A DNA stretch of 64,000 bases, taken from contig NZ_AUKG01000003.1 in the NCBI RefSeq assembly GCF_000424625.1, positions 62,001 through 126,000 on the forward strand, written 5' to 3'. Below, piece by piece: positions 34,877-44,133 of the stretch (position 1 is its first letter; every line of letters begins with the position of its first letter). Source of the DNA: Conexibacter woesei Iso977N. Lineage in GTDB: Bacteria; Actinomycetota; Thermoleophilia; Solirubrobacterales; Solirubrobacteraceae. The notes under the pieces are model-generated. The model was not told where the DNA came from. It made no database searches and was given only the letters and a program-made list of their open reading frames with translations. The position numbers and the translations under genes are program-made.

Positions 34877-35560
34877 CTACGCGCCGAGCCCGCCGTCCAC
34901 GGCGAGCGTCGCGCCGTTGACGTAGGCGGCGTCGTCGGAGACCAGGAACGCGACCGCGGCCGCGATGTCCTCCGGCTGCCCGAGCCGCCCGGCCGGGACC
35001 GCCTTGGCGATCTCGTCCTTGGGCAGGTCGGCGGTCATGTCGGTCTCGACGAACCCGGGCGTCACGGCGTTGGACGTGATGTTGCGCTTGCCCATCTCCT
35101 TGGCGACCACGCGCGTGTAGCCGAGCAGCCCGGCCTTCGCGGCGGTGTAGTTCGCCTGGCCGGAGTTCGCGCGCTCGGCGCTCACCGACGAGATGTTGAC
35201 GATCCGGCCCCAGCGAGCCCTCAACATGTCCTCCAAGCCGCGCTTGGTGCAGTTGAAGGCGCCGGTCAAGTTGGTGTCGATGACGCGTGCCCAGTCGTCG
35301 TCGGGCATCCGGATCGCCAGGCCGTCGGCGGTCACGCCGGCGTTGTTGACCAGGATCAGCACGGGGCCGTAGTTCGCGCGCACCTCGTCGAACGCCTTCT
35401 GGACCGACTCGGCGTCGGCGACGTCGGCCTGCACGTCGCCGCCGGAGCGGCCCAGCGTCGCGACCCTGTAGCCGTCGGCGCGCAGGCGGTCGGCGATCGC
35501 GGCGCCGATGCCGCGGGTGCCGCCGGTGACCAGCGCGACCTTCTCGCTCTGCTCAGGCAT
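34877..35560 (-). CDS. fabG: 3-oxoacyl-ACP reductase
   Basis: 227 residues, an SDR with cofactor motif ALVTGGTRGIGAAIAD, NNAGVT, the catalytic Ser in SSVSAERANS and Tyr/Lys in YTAAKAG. It reduces 3-oxoacyl-ACP with NADPH. It is about 20 residues shorter than most FabG, mainly in the region after the cofactor motif (GDVQADVADAESV), but keeps all catalytic residues. Its start overlaps fabH by 8 bp. Confidence 0.92.
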   Translation of the reverse strand: MPEQSEKVALVTGGTRGIGAAIADRLRADGYRVATLGRSGGDVQADVADAESVQKAFDEVRANYGPVLILVNNAGVTADGLAIRMPDDDWARVIDTNLTGAFNCTKRGLEDMLRARWGRIVNISSVSAERANSGQANYTAAKAGLLGYTRVVAKEMGKRNITSNAVTPGFVETDMTADLPKDEIAKAVPAGRLGQPEDIAAAVAFLVSDDAAYVNGATLAVDGGLGA

Positions 35561-36638
35561 AGACGTCCTGGCGCTCCTTCCAGGAGACGACGCCCGCGCC
35601 CCACACGAAGCCGGCGCCGAAGGCCGCGAGGCCGACGGTCATGCCGGGCTTGAGGAGGCCGTCGGCCTCGGCCTGGGCGAGCGCCAGCGGGATCGAGGCG
35701 CTCGACGTGTTGGCCACGCGGTCGACGTTGAGCGCGAGCTTCTCGGCGGGGAGGCCGAGCTCGCGGGCCGCGGCCTCGATGATCCGGGCGTTGGCCTGGT
35801 GGGCGACGAACAGGTCGAGGTCGGCGGTGCTCAGGCCGGCGGCGTCGAGCGCGTCGCGCGAGGCCTCGACCATCCGGGCGACCGCGTGGCGGTAGACCTC
35901 GCGGCCCTGCATCCGCAGCTTGCGGTCCTCGTTGTCGGCGAAGAGGAGGTCGCCCTGCTCGGGGTCGCAGCCGAGGACCATGCGCGCGACGCCGCGCTCC
36001 AGCTCGCCGGCCGCGACGACCACGGCGCCGGCGCCGTCGCCGAAGAGGACGGCGGTGCCGCGGTCCTCGGTGTCGGTGAGGCGGGAGAGCGCTTCGGCAC
36101 CGCAGACCAGGACGACGTGGGCGCGGCCGGTCTCGACCAGCGCGGCGGCCTGGTCCAAGGCGTACAGGAACCCGGCGCAGGCGGCGTTGAGGTCGACCGC
36201 GGCGGCGCCGTGGGCGCCGATCAGGCGCGCGACCTCGGGGGCGAGGCCCGGCGTGACCTTGTCGGGCGTGATCGTCGTGACGATCACCTGGTCGACCTCG
36301 TCGGGCAGGCGGCCGGCGTCGGCCAGCGCGGCGGCGCAGGCCTGGGCGGCCAGCGGCGCGAGCGGCTCGCCCGGCTCCAGCCAGCGGCGCGTGCGGATGC
36401 CGGTGCGGCGGACGATCCACGCGTCGTCGGTGTCGAGCCGCTGCTCCCAGTAGGCGTTGTCGATCTCGGTCTCCGGCAGCGCGGCGCCGACGCCGAAGAG
36501 GCCGGCGGTCAGCCCGCGCGGAAGCGGGCGCCGGTTGCGCGTGCGCGGGGTCGAGGCCGGCGCGCGGCGCTCGGTCGTCGTGATGCGCGTGGGCGCCTCA
36601 GTTGTAGGAGTCGCTTCGGTGACCGTCGCTGCCTGCAT
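35553..36638 (-). CDS. fabH: 3-oxoacyl-ACP synthase III with N-terminal extension
   Basis: 361 residues. The catalytic triad is Cys in NAACAGFLYALDQA, His in VAHQANARI and Asn in RVANTSSASI. It starts chains by condensing acyl-CoA with malonyl-ACP. Canonical FabH begins at about Gly42 (GLTAGLFGVGAALPE); the preceding ~41 residues are Thr/Pro/Arg-rich and look disordered. The ATG 36638 lies just 2 bp beyond the fabD stop. An alternative internal start would remove the extension. Confidence 0.9.
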   Translation of the reverse strand: MQAATVTEATPTTEAPTRITTTERRAPASTPRTRNRRPLPRGLTAGLFGVGAALPETEIDNAYWEQRLDTDDAWIVRRTGIRTRRWLEPGEPLAPLAAQACAAALADAGRLPDEVDQVIVTTITPDKVTPGLAPEVARLIGAHGAAAVDLNAACAGFLYALDQAAALVETGRAHVVLVCGAEALSRLTDTEDRGTAVLFGDGAGAVVVAAGELERGVARMVLGCDPEQGDLLFADNEDRKLRMQGREVYRHAVARMVEASRDALDAAGLSTADLDLFVAHQANARIIEAAARELGLPAEKLALNVDRVANTSSASIPLALAQAEADGLLKPGMTVGLAAFGAGFVWGAGVVSWKERQDVYA

Positions 36639-36640
36639 GA

Positions 36641-37471
36641 CTACGCCGCCGCCAGGGTTCGCTTGACCAATCCGGTGAGCACCGCGCCGGGACCATGCTC
36701 GACGTAGCGCTCGATGCCGGCCGCGCGCAGCGCCAGCATCGTCTCCCGCCACCGGACGGCGCGCAGGAGGTTCTCGCTCAACTCACGGCGGACGTCGGTG
36801 AACGGCGCGGCCGTCCCGTTGGCGTACACCGGGAAGTGCGGGGTGCCGATCTCCACCTGCGCGAGCGCCGTCGCCAGCCGGGCGGCGGCGGGCTGCATCA
36901 GCGGCGAGTGGAACGCGGCGGAGACCTGGAGGCGGCGGGCGCGCGCGCCGGTCTCGTCGCGGGCGAGCTCCTCGGCCTGGTCGATCGCCTCGACGGCGCC
37001 GGACAGGACGAGCTGGCCGGGCGCGTTGTCGTTGGCGACGGTCAGGCCCAGGCGGTCCGCCATCGCCCGGACGGCGTGGTCGTCGCCGCCGAGCATCGCG
37101 ACCATCGAGCCGGGGTGCAGGTCGCCGGCGTCGGCCATCGCCGAGGCGCGCTCGTTGACGAGGGCGATCGCGTCGTCGAACTGCAGGACGCCGGCGGCGA
37201 CCAGCGCGGCGTACTCGCCGAGCGAGTGGCCGGCGGCGGCGCGGACGTCGGACAGCTCGTCCGGGTTCTCCGCGCGCCAGAGGTCCCAGGCGGCGACGGA
37301 GCAGAGGAAGATCGCGGGCTGCTGGAAGCGCGTGCCCTCGTCCAGGCGCTCGAACGGGTCGAAGCCCAGCAGCTCCAGGCCGCGCTCGAACGCGGGCTGG
37401 CCGCGGTAGGGCTGGTCCATGTCGGGCGCGTGTGAGCCCTGCCCGGGGAAGATCGCGGCGATCGAAGGCAC
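36641..37471 (-). CDS. fabD: Malonyl-CoA:ACP transacylase
   Basis: 276 residues from GTG 37471. The N-terminal AIFPGQGSHAPDM, catalytic serine in AAGHSLGEYAAL and histidine in AAFHSPLM are diagnostic. It loads malonyl groups onto ACP. First gene of the fab operon. Confidence 0.94.
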   Translation of the reverse strand: MPSIAAIFPGQGSHAPDMDQPYRGQPAFERGLELLGFDPFERLDEGTRFQQPAIFLCSVAAWDLWRAENPDELSDVRAAAGHSLGEYAALVAAGVLQFDDAIALVNERASAMADAGDLHPGSMVAMLGGDDHAVRAMADRLGLTVANDNAPGQLVLSGAVEAIDQAEELARDETGARARRLQVSAAFHSPLMQPAAARLATALAQVEIGTPHFPVYANGTAAPFTDVRRELSENLLRAVRWRETMLALRAAGIERYVEHGPGAVLTGLVKRTLAAA

Positions 37472-37478
37472 TAGTCAC

Positions 37479-37508
37479 ACTTAGCGCGCCCAGGTACGCA
37501 GGTTTCAC
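37479..37508 (-). promoter_or_regulatory. Candidate promoter of the fab operon
   Basis: On the minus strand GTGAAA (37508-37503), 18 nt, CTAAGT (37484-37479), then 7 nt to the fabD GTG. The -35 matches TTGACA at four positions and the -10 is a variant of the TANNNT pattern. The 105-bp gap to the next upstream gene contains no other element I can name. Confidence 0.4.
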
Positions 37509-37576
37509 GATCTCGACACGGGGCCTGAGAGTGTCGAATCACGTCGAACGCACCCGTTGGAGGGGGCCTCGGCGTG

Positions 37577-38596
37577 CTAGCGCGGTGCGACGACCGTCAA
37601 CGCGGCGAGGACGGTGCGCCGCGAGGCGGCATCCGGGCCGTACGTGACGAGCCAGTTGGGCCCGATTCTCCGGGCCGTGATGTTCGGCGCTCCGAGCGGC
37701 AGATCGGCGGCTTTGAAGGCCGGACCGGCGACGTCGGTGAGCACCGCCGCGGTCACGCGATGCCTGCCGTAGGAATAGAGCGCGGCCGCGCAGGTCCGGA
37801 ACGCCCGTCCGAGAACCGGTGCGGCGCCGCGCGCGATCGGGACCCCGACGACCTTCTGGTCCTGCGCCGACAGGTGGGGGAGCGCGCGGTGGTGGATCGC
37901 GCAGGGGCGGTCCGGGGGGTTCCTCGCGTTCACGGAGACAACCGGCAGCGCGGCCACTCCGCGCGGCGAGCGGTCGGTGTCGACCTCCGAGTTGGCGATC
38001 GGGTGATCGGCCGCGTCGAGCAGCCTGAAGACCTGTGGCGCCGGTGGTTGGCTGCGCAGCGCGGCGAACGCGACGACCGCGGTCCAGCCGAACGGGAGCC
38101 CGCGGTCGGGACGCGGCGTGATCCGGCGGCCGCCCGGGAGGACCACCGTCGCGACGCGCGGCGCGAGGATCCGGAACTCGATGTCGTGCCACGTGCCGGC
38201 GCCGCGCGTGGGGCGGCCGAGCATGAGGTCGCCGCCCGCGATCTGAGCGGCGTCAGCGGACGGCGCCGAGCCGCAGCCCAGCGCCCCGCCGCCACCGAAG
38301 TGCATCGTCCAGCACCAACCCGCCTCGCCTGCGCCGAGGTTGGGGCGCAGGGAGATCGAGTAGTGCTTGATCCCGGTGCCCGGCGGCGTGTCGCCGTGCA
38401 GCGGCGGCGACGGCTCGCCGCCGGTCAGCGAGACGACCGCCGCCGTCGCGCTGCCGCCGAGCGCCAGCACGGTGATCGCGACGAGCAGCGGGCGGCGGCC
38501 CCGGAGCCGCCGCGGCTTGGCGGGCGCGGGCGGCGCGGCCAGGCGCTGCTCGGCGGCGCGCAGCTCGTCGCGGAGGGTGGCGAAGGGGTCGGTCAT
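37577..38596 (-). CDS. Membrane-anchored hypothetical protein paired with ECF sigma factor
   Basis: 339 residues. A short cytoplasmic N-terminus (TDPFATLRDELRAAEQRLAA, Pro/Ala-rich) precedes one membrane helix (PLLVAITVLALGGSATAAVVSL, about 36-57) and a large extracytoplasmic domain with several Cys residues. It starts within the sigma gene (4-bp overlap), so it may be a regulator or sensor of that sigma factor, but no known anti-sigma fold (zinc HxxxCxxC, ASD) is visible. Function inferred only from context. Confidence 0.6.
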   Translation of the reverse strand: MTDPFATLRDELRAAEQRLAAPPAPAKPRRLRGRRPLLVAITVLALGGSATAAVVSLTGGEPSPPLHGDTPPGTGIKHYSISLRPNLGAGEAGWCWTMHFGGGGALGCGSAPSADAAQIAGGDLMLGRPTRGAGTWHDIEFRILAPRVATVVLPGGRRITPRPDRGLPFGWTAVVAFAALRSQPPAPQVFRLLDAADHPIANSEVDTDRSPRGVAALPVVSVNARNPPDRPCAIHHRALPHLSAQDQKVVGVPIARGAAPVLGRAFRTCAAALYSYGRHRVTAAVLTDVAGPAFKAADLPLGAPNITARRIGPNWLVTYGPDAASRRTVLAALTVVAPR

Positions 38597-39111
38597 GCGG
38601 GGTTCTCCAGGGTTCGGCGCAGACGGGCCAGGCCGCGGGAGACGCGCTGGCGGATGACCTGCTCGGAGGTGCCGATCGAGGCGGCGATCGCGGTGTAGGA
38701 CTCGTCGGCGAGGACGCGGCGCAGGACCGCCTCGCGCTGGTCGTCCGGGAGCGCGGCGAGCGCGCCCGCGAGGTCGTGGGACGCGCGCACCTCGACGGCC
38801 CGCAACGCGTCGTCGTCGAGCGCGATCGGCGCCATGCCGAGCCGGATCCGCGCCGCGGCGTCGACGCGCCGCCGCGCGGCGGCGTCGGCCAGCAGGTTGC
38901 GGGCGATCCCGATCAGCCACGCGATCTCGGGCCCGCGGTCCGGGTCGTGCTGCGCCCGGCGCTCCAGCGCCCGCGCGAACGTCTCGGCGACGACGTCGAA
39001 CGCCAGGTCGGCCCGGCCGCCGACGCGCCGCGCGACGTACGCGGTCACGACACCTACATGTCGCTCGTAGAAGGCGGCGAAGTCGTCGTCCACATCCACC
39101 TCTACCGGCAA
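38593..39111 (-). CDS. ECF-type RNA polymerase sigma factor
   Basis: 172 residues. Region 2 (FAAFYERHVGVVTAYVARRV, ADLAFDVVAETFARAL) and region 4 (LPDDQREAVLRRVLADESYT, then AIAASIGTSEQVIRQRVSRG) are complete. The start is a TTG at 39111; GTG codons at 39099 and 39093 are alternatives. The overlapping membrane protein downstream is its probable control partner. It is distinct from the ECF41 factor at 23.5 kb. Confidence 0.85.
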   Translation of the reverse strand: MPVEVDVDDDFAAFYERHVGVVTAYVARRVGGRADLAFDVVAETFARALERRAQHDPDRGPEIAWLIGIARNLLADAAARRRVDAAARIRLGMAPIALDDDALRAVEVRASHDLAGALAALPDDQREAVLRRVLADESYTAIAASIGTSEQVIRQRVSRGLARLRRTLENPA

Positions 39112-39130
39112 CCCCGCCGGTTTGTGACCG

Positions 39131-39901
39131 CTAGACCCTGCCGCGCGCCGGGACCCACGTGCCGTCGGCCTCGCGCGTGAAGTCCTGGAACAACGACGGG
39201 GCCTCGGCCACGGCGATCGACGCCACCATGTCGAACACCAGCCGCAGCTCCTCCTCCGCGCCCGGCGCGGTGCGCAGCGCGATCACGTGGCGCAGCGTCC
39301 GGGCGTTGGCGGTCCAGACGATGTCGGTGGACAACCCCAGCGGCGCGAGCCGCCGCAGCGCGCTCGTCGCCTCCTTCTTGACGGCGAACGGCACGCCGTC
39401 CTCGTCGAGCCCCAGCTCCTGCGCCGCGCGGACCTGCAGCTCCTCGAGCTGCTCGACGATGGAGATCACCCGCTCGCGCATCGGCTCCAGCGCGGGCGGG
39501 ACCCGGAAGCCGATCTCGCTCAGCCGCACGTAGCGCAGCGACTCCTGCGAGAACGCGCTGCCCGCGCGGTGGCGCACCAGCTCGTGCGTGAACACGCGCG
39601 AGACGTCGCGGAACGCGAACGTGAACGACGCGTGCTCCAGCACGCTCCCGTGCCCGGACGCGAGCACGTTGTCGAGGTACTCGCGCTGGTCGGTCCGGAT
39701 CCTCGTGACGTTCGGGTTCAGCCCCGGCTCCCACGAGCGGTAGCACGCGCGGCCCGCGAACTCGACCAGCGCCTCGGCGTCGGAGCCCGCGCGGCGGTCC
39801 AGCCACGACGCGCCCCCGACCGCCTCCAGGTAGCCGCGCAGGCCGTCCGGATCGAGCGCCGGACGGGCGATCAGGAACACCTGCGGCGTCGTCTCGCGCA
39901 C
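39131..39901 (-). CDS. thyX: Flavin-dependent thymidylate synthase
   Basis: 256 residues from GTG 39901. The ThyX motif is RHRAGSAFSQESLRY (R110-H-R112 to S121): one residue longer than the usual RHR-x7-S. FAD and dUMP segments such as LASGHGSVLEHASFTF match. It makes dTMP from dUMP using methylene-tetrahydrofolate and FAD. TAGGCT (39908-39913) is 6 nt before the start. Confidence 0.9.
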   Translation of the reverse strand: MRETTPQVFLIARPALDPDGLRGYLEAVGGASWLDRRAGSDAEALVEFAGRACYRSWEPGLNPNVTRIRTDQREYLDNVLASGHGSVLEHASFTFAFRDVSRVFTHELVRHRAGSAFSQESLRYVRLSEIGFRVPPALEPMRERVISIVEQLEELQVRAAQELGLDEDGVPFAVKKEATSALRRLAPLGLSTDIVWTANARTLRHVIALRTAPGAEEELRLVFDMVASIAVAEAPSLFQDFTREADGTWVPARGRV

Positions 39902-40020
39902 GCCCTGAGCCTAACTGGCACAGGCTTCCCGACTACCTCCGTCTTTCCTACAAGCTTGCTGTACACTGCCGAACTCCTGAATCCCGAGTGCGATTACCCC
40001 CTTTTGGAGGACCCGACCCC

Positions 40021-41049
40021 GTGAAGTCCAAGCTCCTGCTCTCCACGCTCGCCATCGGCGCCCTCGCGGTCGCCGGCTGCGGCGGCTCGTCCGACTCGAG
40101 CGACAGCTCGTCCGCGTCCGCGGGCGGCAGCTCCAGCGGCTCGAAGGGCTCGATCTCGCTGGTCGCCTACTCGACCCCCGAGGTCGTCTACGACCAGATC
40201 ATCCCCGACTTCCAGAAGACCGCCGACGGCAGGGGCATCGGCTTCAAGACCTCCTACGGCGCGTCCGGCGACCAGTCGCGTGCGGTCGCCGCGGGCCAGA
40301 AGGCCGACGTCGTCGCGCTCTCGCTCGCGCCCGACGTCGACAAGCTCGTCGACCCCAAGCTGGTCCCGGCCGACTGGGTCGACCAGACCGCGGCCGACGG
40401 CGGCAAGGGCGGCTTCGTCTCCACGTCGCTGGTCTCGTTCGTGGTGCGCAAGGGCAACCCGAAGGGCATCCACGGCTGGGACGACCTCCTCAAGCCCGGC
40501 GTCAAGGTCGTCACCCCGAACCCGTTCACGTCCGGCTCCGCGAAGTGGAACCTGATGGGCGCCTACCAGCACGGCGGCATCGGCTACGTCAAGAAGCTGC
40601 TCACCGACCACGTCCCCGTGCAGCCGAAGTCCGGCCGCGAGGCGCTGCAGACGTTCACCGGCGGCGAGGGCGACGTCCTCATCTCCTACGAGAACGAGTA
40701 CTACACCGCGGTCAAGAAGGGCGAGAAGGACATCCAGCTCGTCCAGCCGCAGGACACGTTCCTGATCCAGAACCCGATCGCCGCCACGTCGTCGGCCACG
40801 CCGGCCGCCAGGGCGTTCGTCAAGTACGTGTTCTCCGACGCCGCCCAGCAGCACTTCGCCGACTGGGGCTACCGCCCGGTCGTCGCGTCGGTGCTGGAGA
40901 AGAACAAGTCCAGGTTCCCCGATCCCAAGACCGTCAAGACCATCGACGACTTCGGTGGTTGGAAGAAGGTCAACGACGAGCTGTTCGACCCCGAGAAGGG
41001 CTCGGTCGCCAAGATCGAGGACGACGCGGGCGTCTCGACGGCCAAGTAG
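40021..41049 (+). CDS. sbp: Sulfate ABC transporter, substrate-binding lipoprotein
   Basis: 342 residues from GTG 40021, preceded by GGAGGA. The lipoprotein signal is KLLLSTLAIGALAVAGC, with lipidated Cys20, followed by a Ser-rich spacer. The mature protein (AYSTPEVVYDQIIPDFQ, SLVSFVVRKGNPKGIHGWDD, FLIQNPIAATSSATPAAR) is the sulfate/thiosulfate-binding family. It captures sulfate outside the membrane and delivers it to CysT/CysW. Confidence 0.92.
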   Translation: MKSKLLLSTLAIGALAVAGCGGSSDSSDSSSASAGGSSSGSKGSISLVAYSTPEVVYDQIIPDFQKTADGRGIGFKTSYGASGDQSRAVAAGQKADVVALSLAPDVDKLVDPKLVPADWVDQTAADGGKGGFVSTSLVSFVVRKGNPKGIHGWDDLLKPGVKVVTPNPFTSGSAKWNLMGAYQHGGIGYVKKLLTDHVPVQPKSGREALQTFTGGEGDVLISYENEYYTAVKKGEKDIQLVQPQDTFLIQNPIAATSSATPAARAFVKYVFSDAAQQHFADWGYRPVVASVLEKNKSRFPDPKTVKTIDDFGGWKKVNDELFDPEKGSVAKIEDDAGVSTAK

Positions 41050-41052
41050 GCG

Positions 41053-41892
41053 ATGGGCGTCGCGACGATCACCGGACGAGCGCGCGCCCGCGTGGGCGAG
41101 CGCGCCGGCTCCCGGTCCCTCACGGGGCTGGGCGTCGGCATCGTCACGCTGTGGCTGAGCCTGATCGTGCTGCTGCCGCTGGCGGCGCTGACCGCGAAGT
41201 CGCTGGACGGCGGCCTCGGCCACTTCTGGGACTCGATCAGCAGCCGTCAGGCCGTCGCGGCGCTCAAGTTCACGGTGATCATCTCGGTGGTCGTCGCGGC
41301 CATCAACGCGATCGCCGGCCTGGCGATCGCGTGGACGCTCGTGCGCGACGACTTCCCGGGGCGCAAGTTCGTCAACGCGGTCATCGACCTGCCGTTCGCG
41401 ATGCCGACGATCGTCGCGGGCATCACGCTGCTGGCGCTCTGGGGCCCGCAGTCGCCGGTCGGCGTCAACCTCGCGTTCACGCAGGTCGCGGTCGCGCTGG
41501 CGCTGCTGTTCGTGACGCTGCCGTTCGGCGTGCGCGCGGTGCAGCCGGTGCTGATGGAGCTCGACCAGGAGATGGAGCAGGCCGCGGCGTCGCTGGGCGC
41601 GGGGCCGTGGCGGGTCTTCCGCTCGATCATCCTGCCCGCGCTCGGGCCCGCGATCCTGAGCGGTGCCGCGCTGGCCTTCGCCCGCGCGGTCGGCGAGTTC
41701 GGCTCGATCGTCCTGATCTCCGGCAACAGGCCGTTCGACACGCAGGTGTCGTCGGTGTTCATCTTCAAGCAGATCGAGAGCGACAACCCGTCCGGCGCCG
41801 CGGCGGTGTCGGTCCTGTTGTTGTTGGTGTCGCTCGTCATGCTGATCGCCCTGCGCGCGATCGAGTACTGGGGGAACCGGCATGACCATTAG
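41053..41892 (+). CDS. cysT: Sulfate ABC transporter permease
   Basis: 279 residues with six membrane segments. The permease coupling motif is EMEQAAASLGAGPWRVFRSI, i.e. EAA-x3-G-like. It begins 3 bp after sbp and overlaps cysW by 11 bp (41882-41892). Confidence 0.92.
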   Translation: MGVATITGRARARVGERAGSRSLTGLGVGIVTLWLSLIVLLPLAALTAKSLDGGLGHFWDSISSRQAVAALKFTVIISVVVAAINAIAGLAIAWTLVRDDFPGRKFVNAVIDLPFAMPTIVAGITLLALWGPQSPVGVNLAFTQVAVALALLFVTLPFGVRAVQPVLMELDQEMEQAAASLGAGPWRVFRSIILPALGPAILSGAALAFARAVGEFGSIVLISGNRPFDTQVSSVFIFKQIESDNPSGAAAVSVLLLLVSLVMLIALRAIEYWGNRHDH

Positions 41893-42688
41893 CGCCCCAG
41901 GCCGGATCGGCCTGCGCATCGTCGCGCTCGGCTACCTCGCGCTGCTGCTGCTGGTCCCGATCGGCGTCGTGCTGTACCGGACGTTCGAGCCGGGCCTCGG
42001 CGCGGTGATCGACTCGATCACGACGCCCGCGGCGGTCAGCGCGTTCTGGCTGACGGTCGAGATCGCGGCGATCGCGGTCCCGTTGAACACCATCTTCGGG
42101 ATCGTCGCGGCGCTGCTGCTCGTGCGCTCCAACGTCAGGGGCAAGCGGCTGCTGGAGGCCGTGATCGACCTGCCGTTCGCGATCTCGCCGGTCGTCATCG
42201 GCCTCGCGTTGTTCCTGCTCTACGGGCGCGAGGGCTGGTTCGGCCCGACGCTCAGCAACGCCGGGATCCAGATCATCTTCAGCGTGCCGGGCATGGTCCT
42301 GGCGACGATCTTCGTCTGCCTGCCGTTCGTCGTGCGCGAGGTCACGCCCGTGCTGCGCGAGATCGGCGACGAGCAGGAGCAGGCGGCCGCGACGCTCGGC
42401 GCGTCGCGCACGCAGACGTTCCTGCGTGTGACGCTCCCGGCGATCCGCTGGGGCGTGGCCTACGGCATCGTGCTCTCGACCGCGCGGGCCATCGGCGAGT
42501 TCGGCGCGGTCAGCGTCGTCTCGGGCAAGATCGCGGGGGAGACGATCACGCTCCCGCTGCTGGTCGAGAACCGCTACTCGAACTTCGACCTGGCCGGCGC
42601 GTACGCGGCGTCGGCCCTTCTCGCCGTCATCGCGCTCGCGACCCTGCTCGTGATGACGGTCCTGCAACGCAAGGGTGATGCACGATGA
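41882..42688 (+). CDS. cysW: Sulfate ABC transporter permease
   Basis: 268 residues, six membrane segments; coupling motif [20 protein letters not shown]. It pairs with CysT as a heterodimeric channel. Overlaps cysA by 4 bp (ATGA), so translation is coupled. Confidence 0.92.
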   Translation: MTISAPGRIGLRIVALGYLALLLLVPIGVVLYRTFEPGLGAVIDSITTPAAVSAFWLTVEIAAIAVPLNTIFGIVAALLLVRSNVRGKRLLEAVIDLPFAISPVVIGLALFLLYGREGWFGPTLSNAGIQIIFSVPGMVLATIFVCLPFVVREVTPVLREIGDEQEQAAATLGASRTQTFLRVTLPAIRWGVAYGIVLSTARAIGEFGAVSVVSGKIAGETITLPLLVENRYSNFDLAGAYAASALLAVIALATLLVMTVLQRKGDAR

Positions 42689-43650
42689 TCGCGGTCTCCG
42701 ACGTCAACAAGCACTACGGCGACTTCCACGCGCTCCACGATGTCTCGATCGACATCGCGCCCGGCAAGCTGACCGCGCTCCTCGGCCCGTCGGGCTCGGG
42801 CAAGTCGACGCTGCTGCGCGTGATCGCGGGGCTCGAGGTCCCGGACTCCGGCCGCGTGATCATCGAGGACCAGGACGTCACCAACGTCCCGCCGCAGCGG
42901 CGCGACATCGGCTTCGTGTTCCAGCACTACGCGGCGTTCAAGCACATGACGGTGCGCGACAACGTCGCGTTCGGGCTGAAGGTGCGCAAGCGCCCCAAGA
43001 ACGAGATCACCGCCAAGGTCGACGAGCTGCTCGGCATCGTCGGGCTGGCCGGCTACCAGGAGCGCTACCCGTCGCAGCTGTCCGGCGGCCAGCGCCAGCG
43101 CATGGCGCTGGCCCGCGCGCTGGCGATCGAGCCCAAGGTGTTGTTGTTGGACGAGCCGTTCGGCGCGCTGGACGCCAAGGTCCGCGCCGAGCTGCGCGCG
43201 TGGCTGCGCCGGCTGCACGAGGAGGTCGACGTCACGACGGTCCTGGTCACGCACGACCAGGAGGAGGCGATGGAGCTCGCCGACCGCATCGTCGTGCTCA
43301 ACGACGGCCGCATCCAGCAGGTCGGCGCGCCGCGCGAGGTGTATGACAACCCGGCCAACGAGTTCGTCATGGGCTTCCTCGGCCCGGTGGCGAGGCTCGG
43401 CGGCGGCCTCGTCCGGCCCCACGACCTCGTGCTCAAGCCCGACCCCGAGTCCGGCGCGATCGAGGCGCAGGTCACCCGCGTCGTGCACCTCGGCTTCGAG
43501 GTCCGCGTCGAGCTGGAGCTGGCCGGCGACGGCGCGGTCGCCGCGCAGCTGACCCGCAGCGAGGCCGAGCAGCTCGAGCTCGCCGAGGGCGACATCGTCT
43601 ACGTCCGCCCCGACACCCACGCAGAGCTGACGCTGGCCGAGGCCAGCTAG
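42685..43650 (+). CDS. cysA: Sulfate ABC transporter ATPase
   Basis: 321 residues. Walker [15 protein letters not shown], signature [15 protein letters not shown], Walker [14 protein letters not shown] and switch TVLVTHDQ are intact; a C-terminal TOBE-like domain follows from about 240. Its stop shares CTAG (43647-43650) with the Rrf2 gene. Confidence 0.93.
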   Translation: MIAVSDVNKHYGDFHALHDVSIDIAPGKLTALLGPSGSGKSTLLRVIAGLEVPDSGRVIIEDQDVTNVPPQRRDIGFVFQHYAAFKHMTVRDNVAFGLKVRKRPKNEITAKVDELLGIVGLAGYQERYPSQLSGGQRQRMALARALAIEPKVLLLDEPFGALDAKVRAELRAWLRRLHEEVDVTTVLVTHDQEEAMELADRIVVLNDGRIQQVGAPREVYDNPANEFVMGFLGPVARLGGGLVRPHDLVLKPDPESGAIEAQVTRVVHLGFEVRVELELAGDGAVAAQLTRSEAEQLELAEGDIVYVRPDTHAELTLAEAS

Positions 43651-44108
43651 CGGCGGGTCATCCAGGCCTCGGGGTCCTTGACCAGGGCCTCGACACCCTT
43701 GGGCAGCTTGTTCGCGGCGAGGTCGGCGAGCGTGACCTGCTCGACGACGCTGCGCAGCGCGGCGCGGACGCCGATCCAGACCTTCTGCAGCGGCTCGGCG
43801 GTGCCGGAGTAGTCGACGTCCTCGGGGCGGCCGCCGCGGACGGTCGCCAGCGGGCCCTCGACGGCGCGGATGATGTCGGCGACCGTGATCTCCTCGGCCG
43901 GCCGGGCGAGCCAGTAGCCGCCCTCGGCGCCGCGGCGCGACGTCACGAGCCCGGCGTGGCGCATGTCGGCGAGGATGTTCTCCAGGAACTTCAGCGGGAT
44001 CCCCTGGGCCTGCGCGACCGCGTCGCCCTTCGTCGGTCGCTCGTTGCCGGCGACGGCCAGCTCGATCGCGGCCCGCACGGCGTAGTCGGCTTTCGCGGAG
44101 ATGCGCAC
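43647..44108 (-). CDS. Rrf2-family regulator without Fe-S cysteines
   Basis: 153 residues. Winged HTH at the N-terminus ([20 protein letters not shown], then [20 protein letters not shown] and [11 protein letters not shown]). The protein contains no Cys, so it cannot bind an iron-sulfur cluster as IscR/NsrR do; it resembles CymR-like members that control sulfur genes. Convergence on the sulfate transporter supports that role, as inference. Confidence 0.82.
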   Translation of the reverse strand: MRISAKADYAVRAAIELAVAGNERPTKGDAVAQAQGIPLKFLENILADMRHAGLVTSRRGAEGGYWLARPAEEITVADIIRAVEGPLATVRGGRPEDVDYSGTAEPLQKVWIGVRAALRSVVEQVTLADLAANKLPKGVEALVKDPEAWMTRR

Positions 44109-44133
44109 CTCCGCATCGTTCCAGACCGGGCGG

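Noticed and set aside
37531-37560. Possible second SOS box, CGAAC...GTTGG
   Set aside because: The half-sites are separated by six bases instead of four and the right half does not fit.
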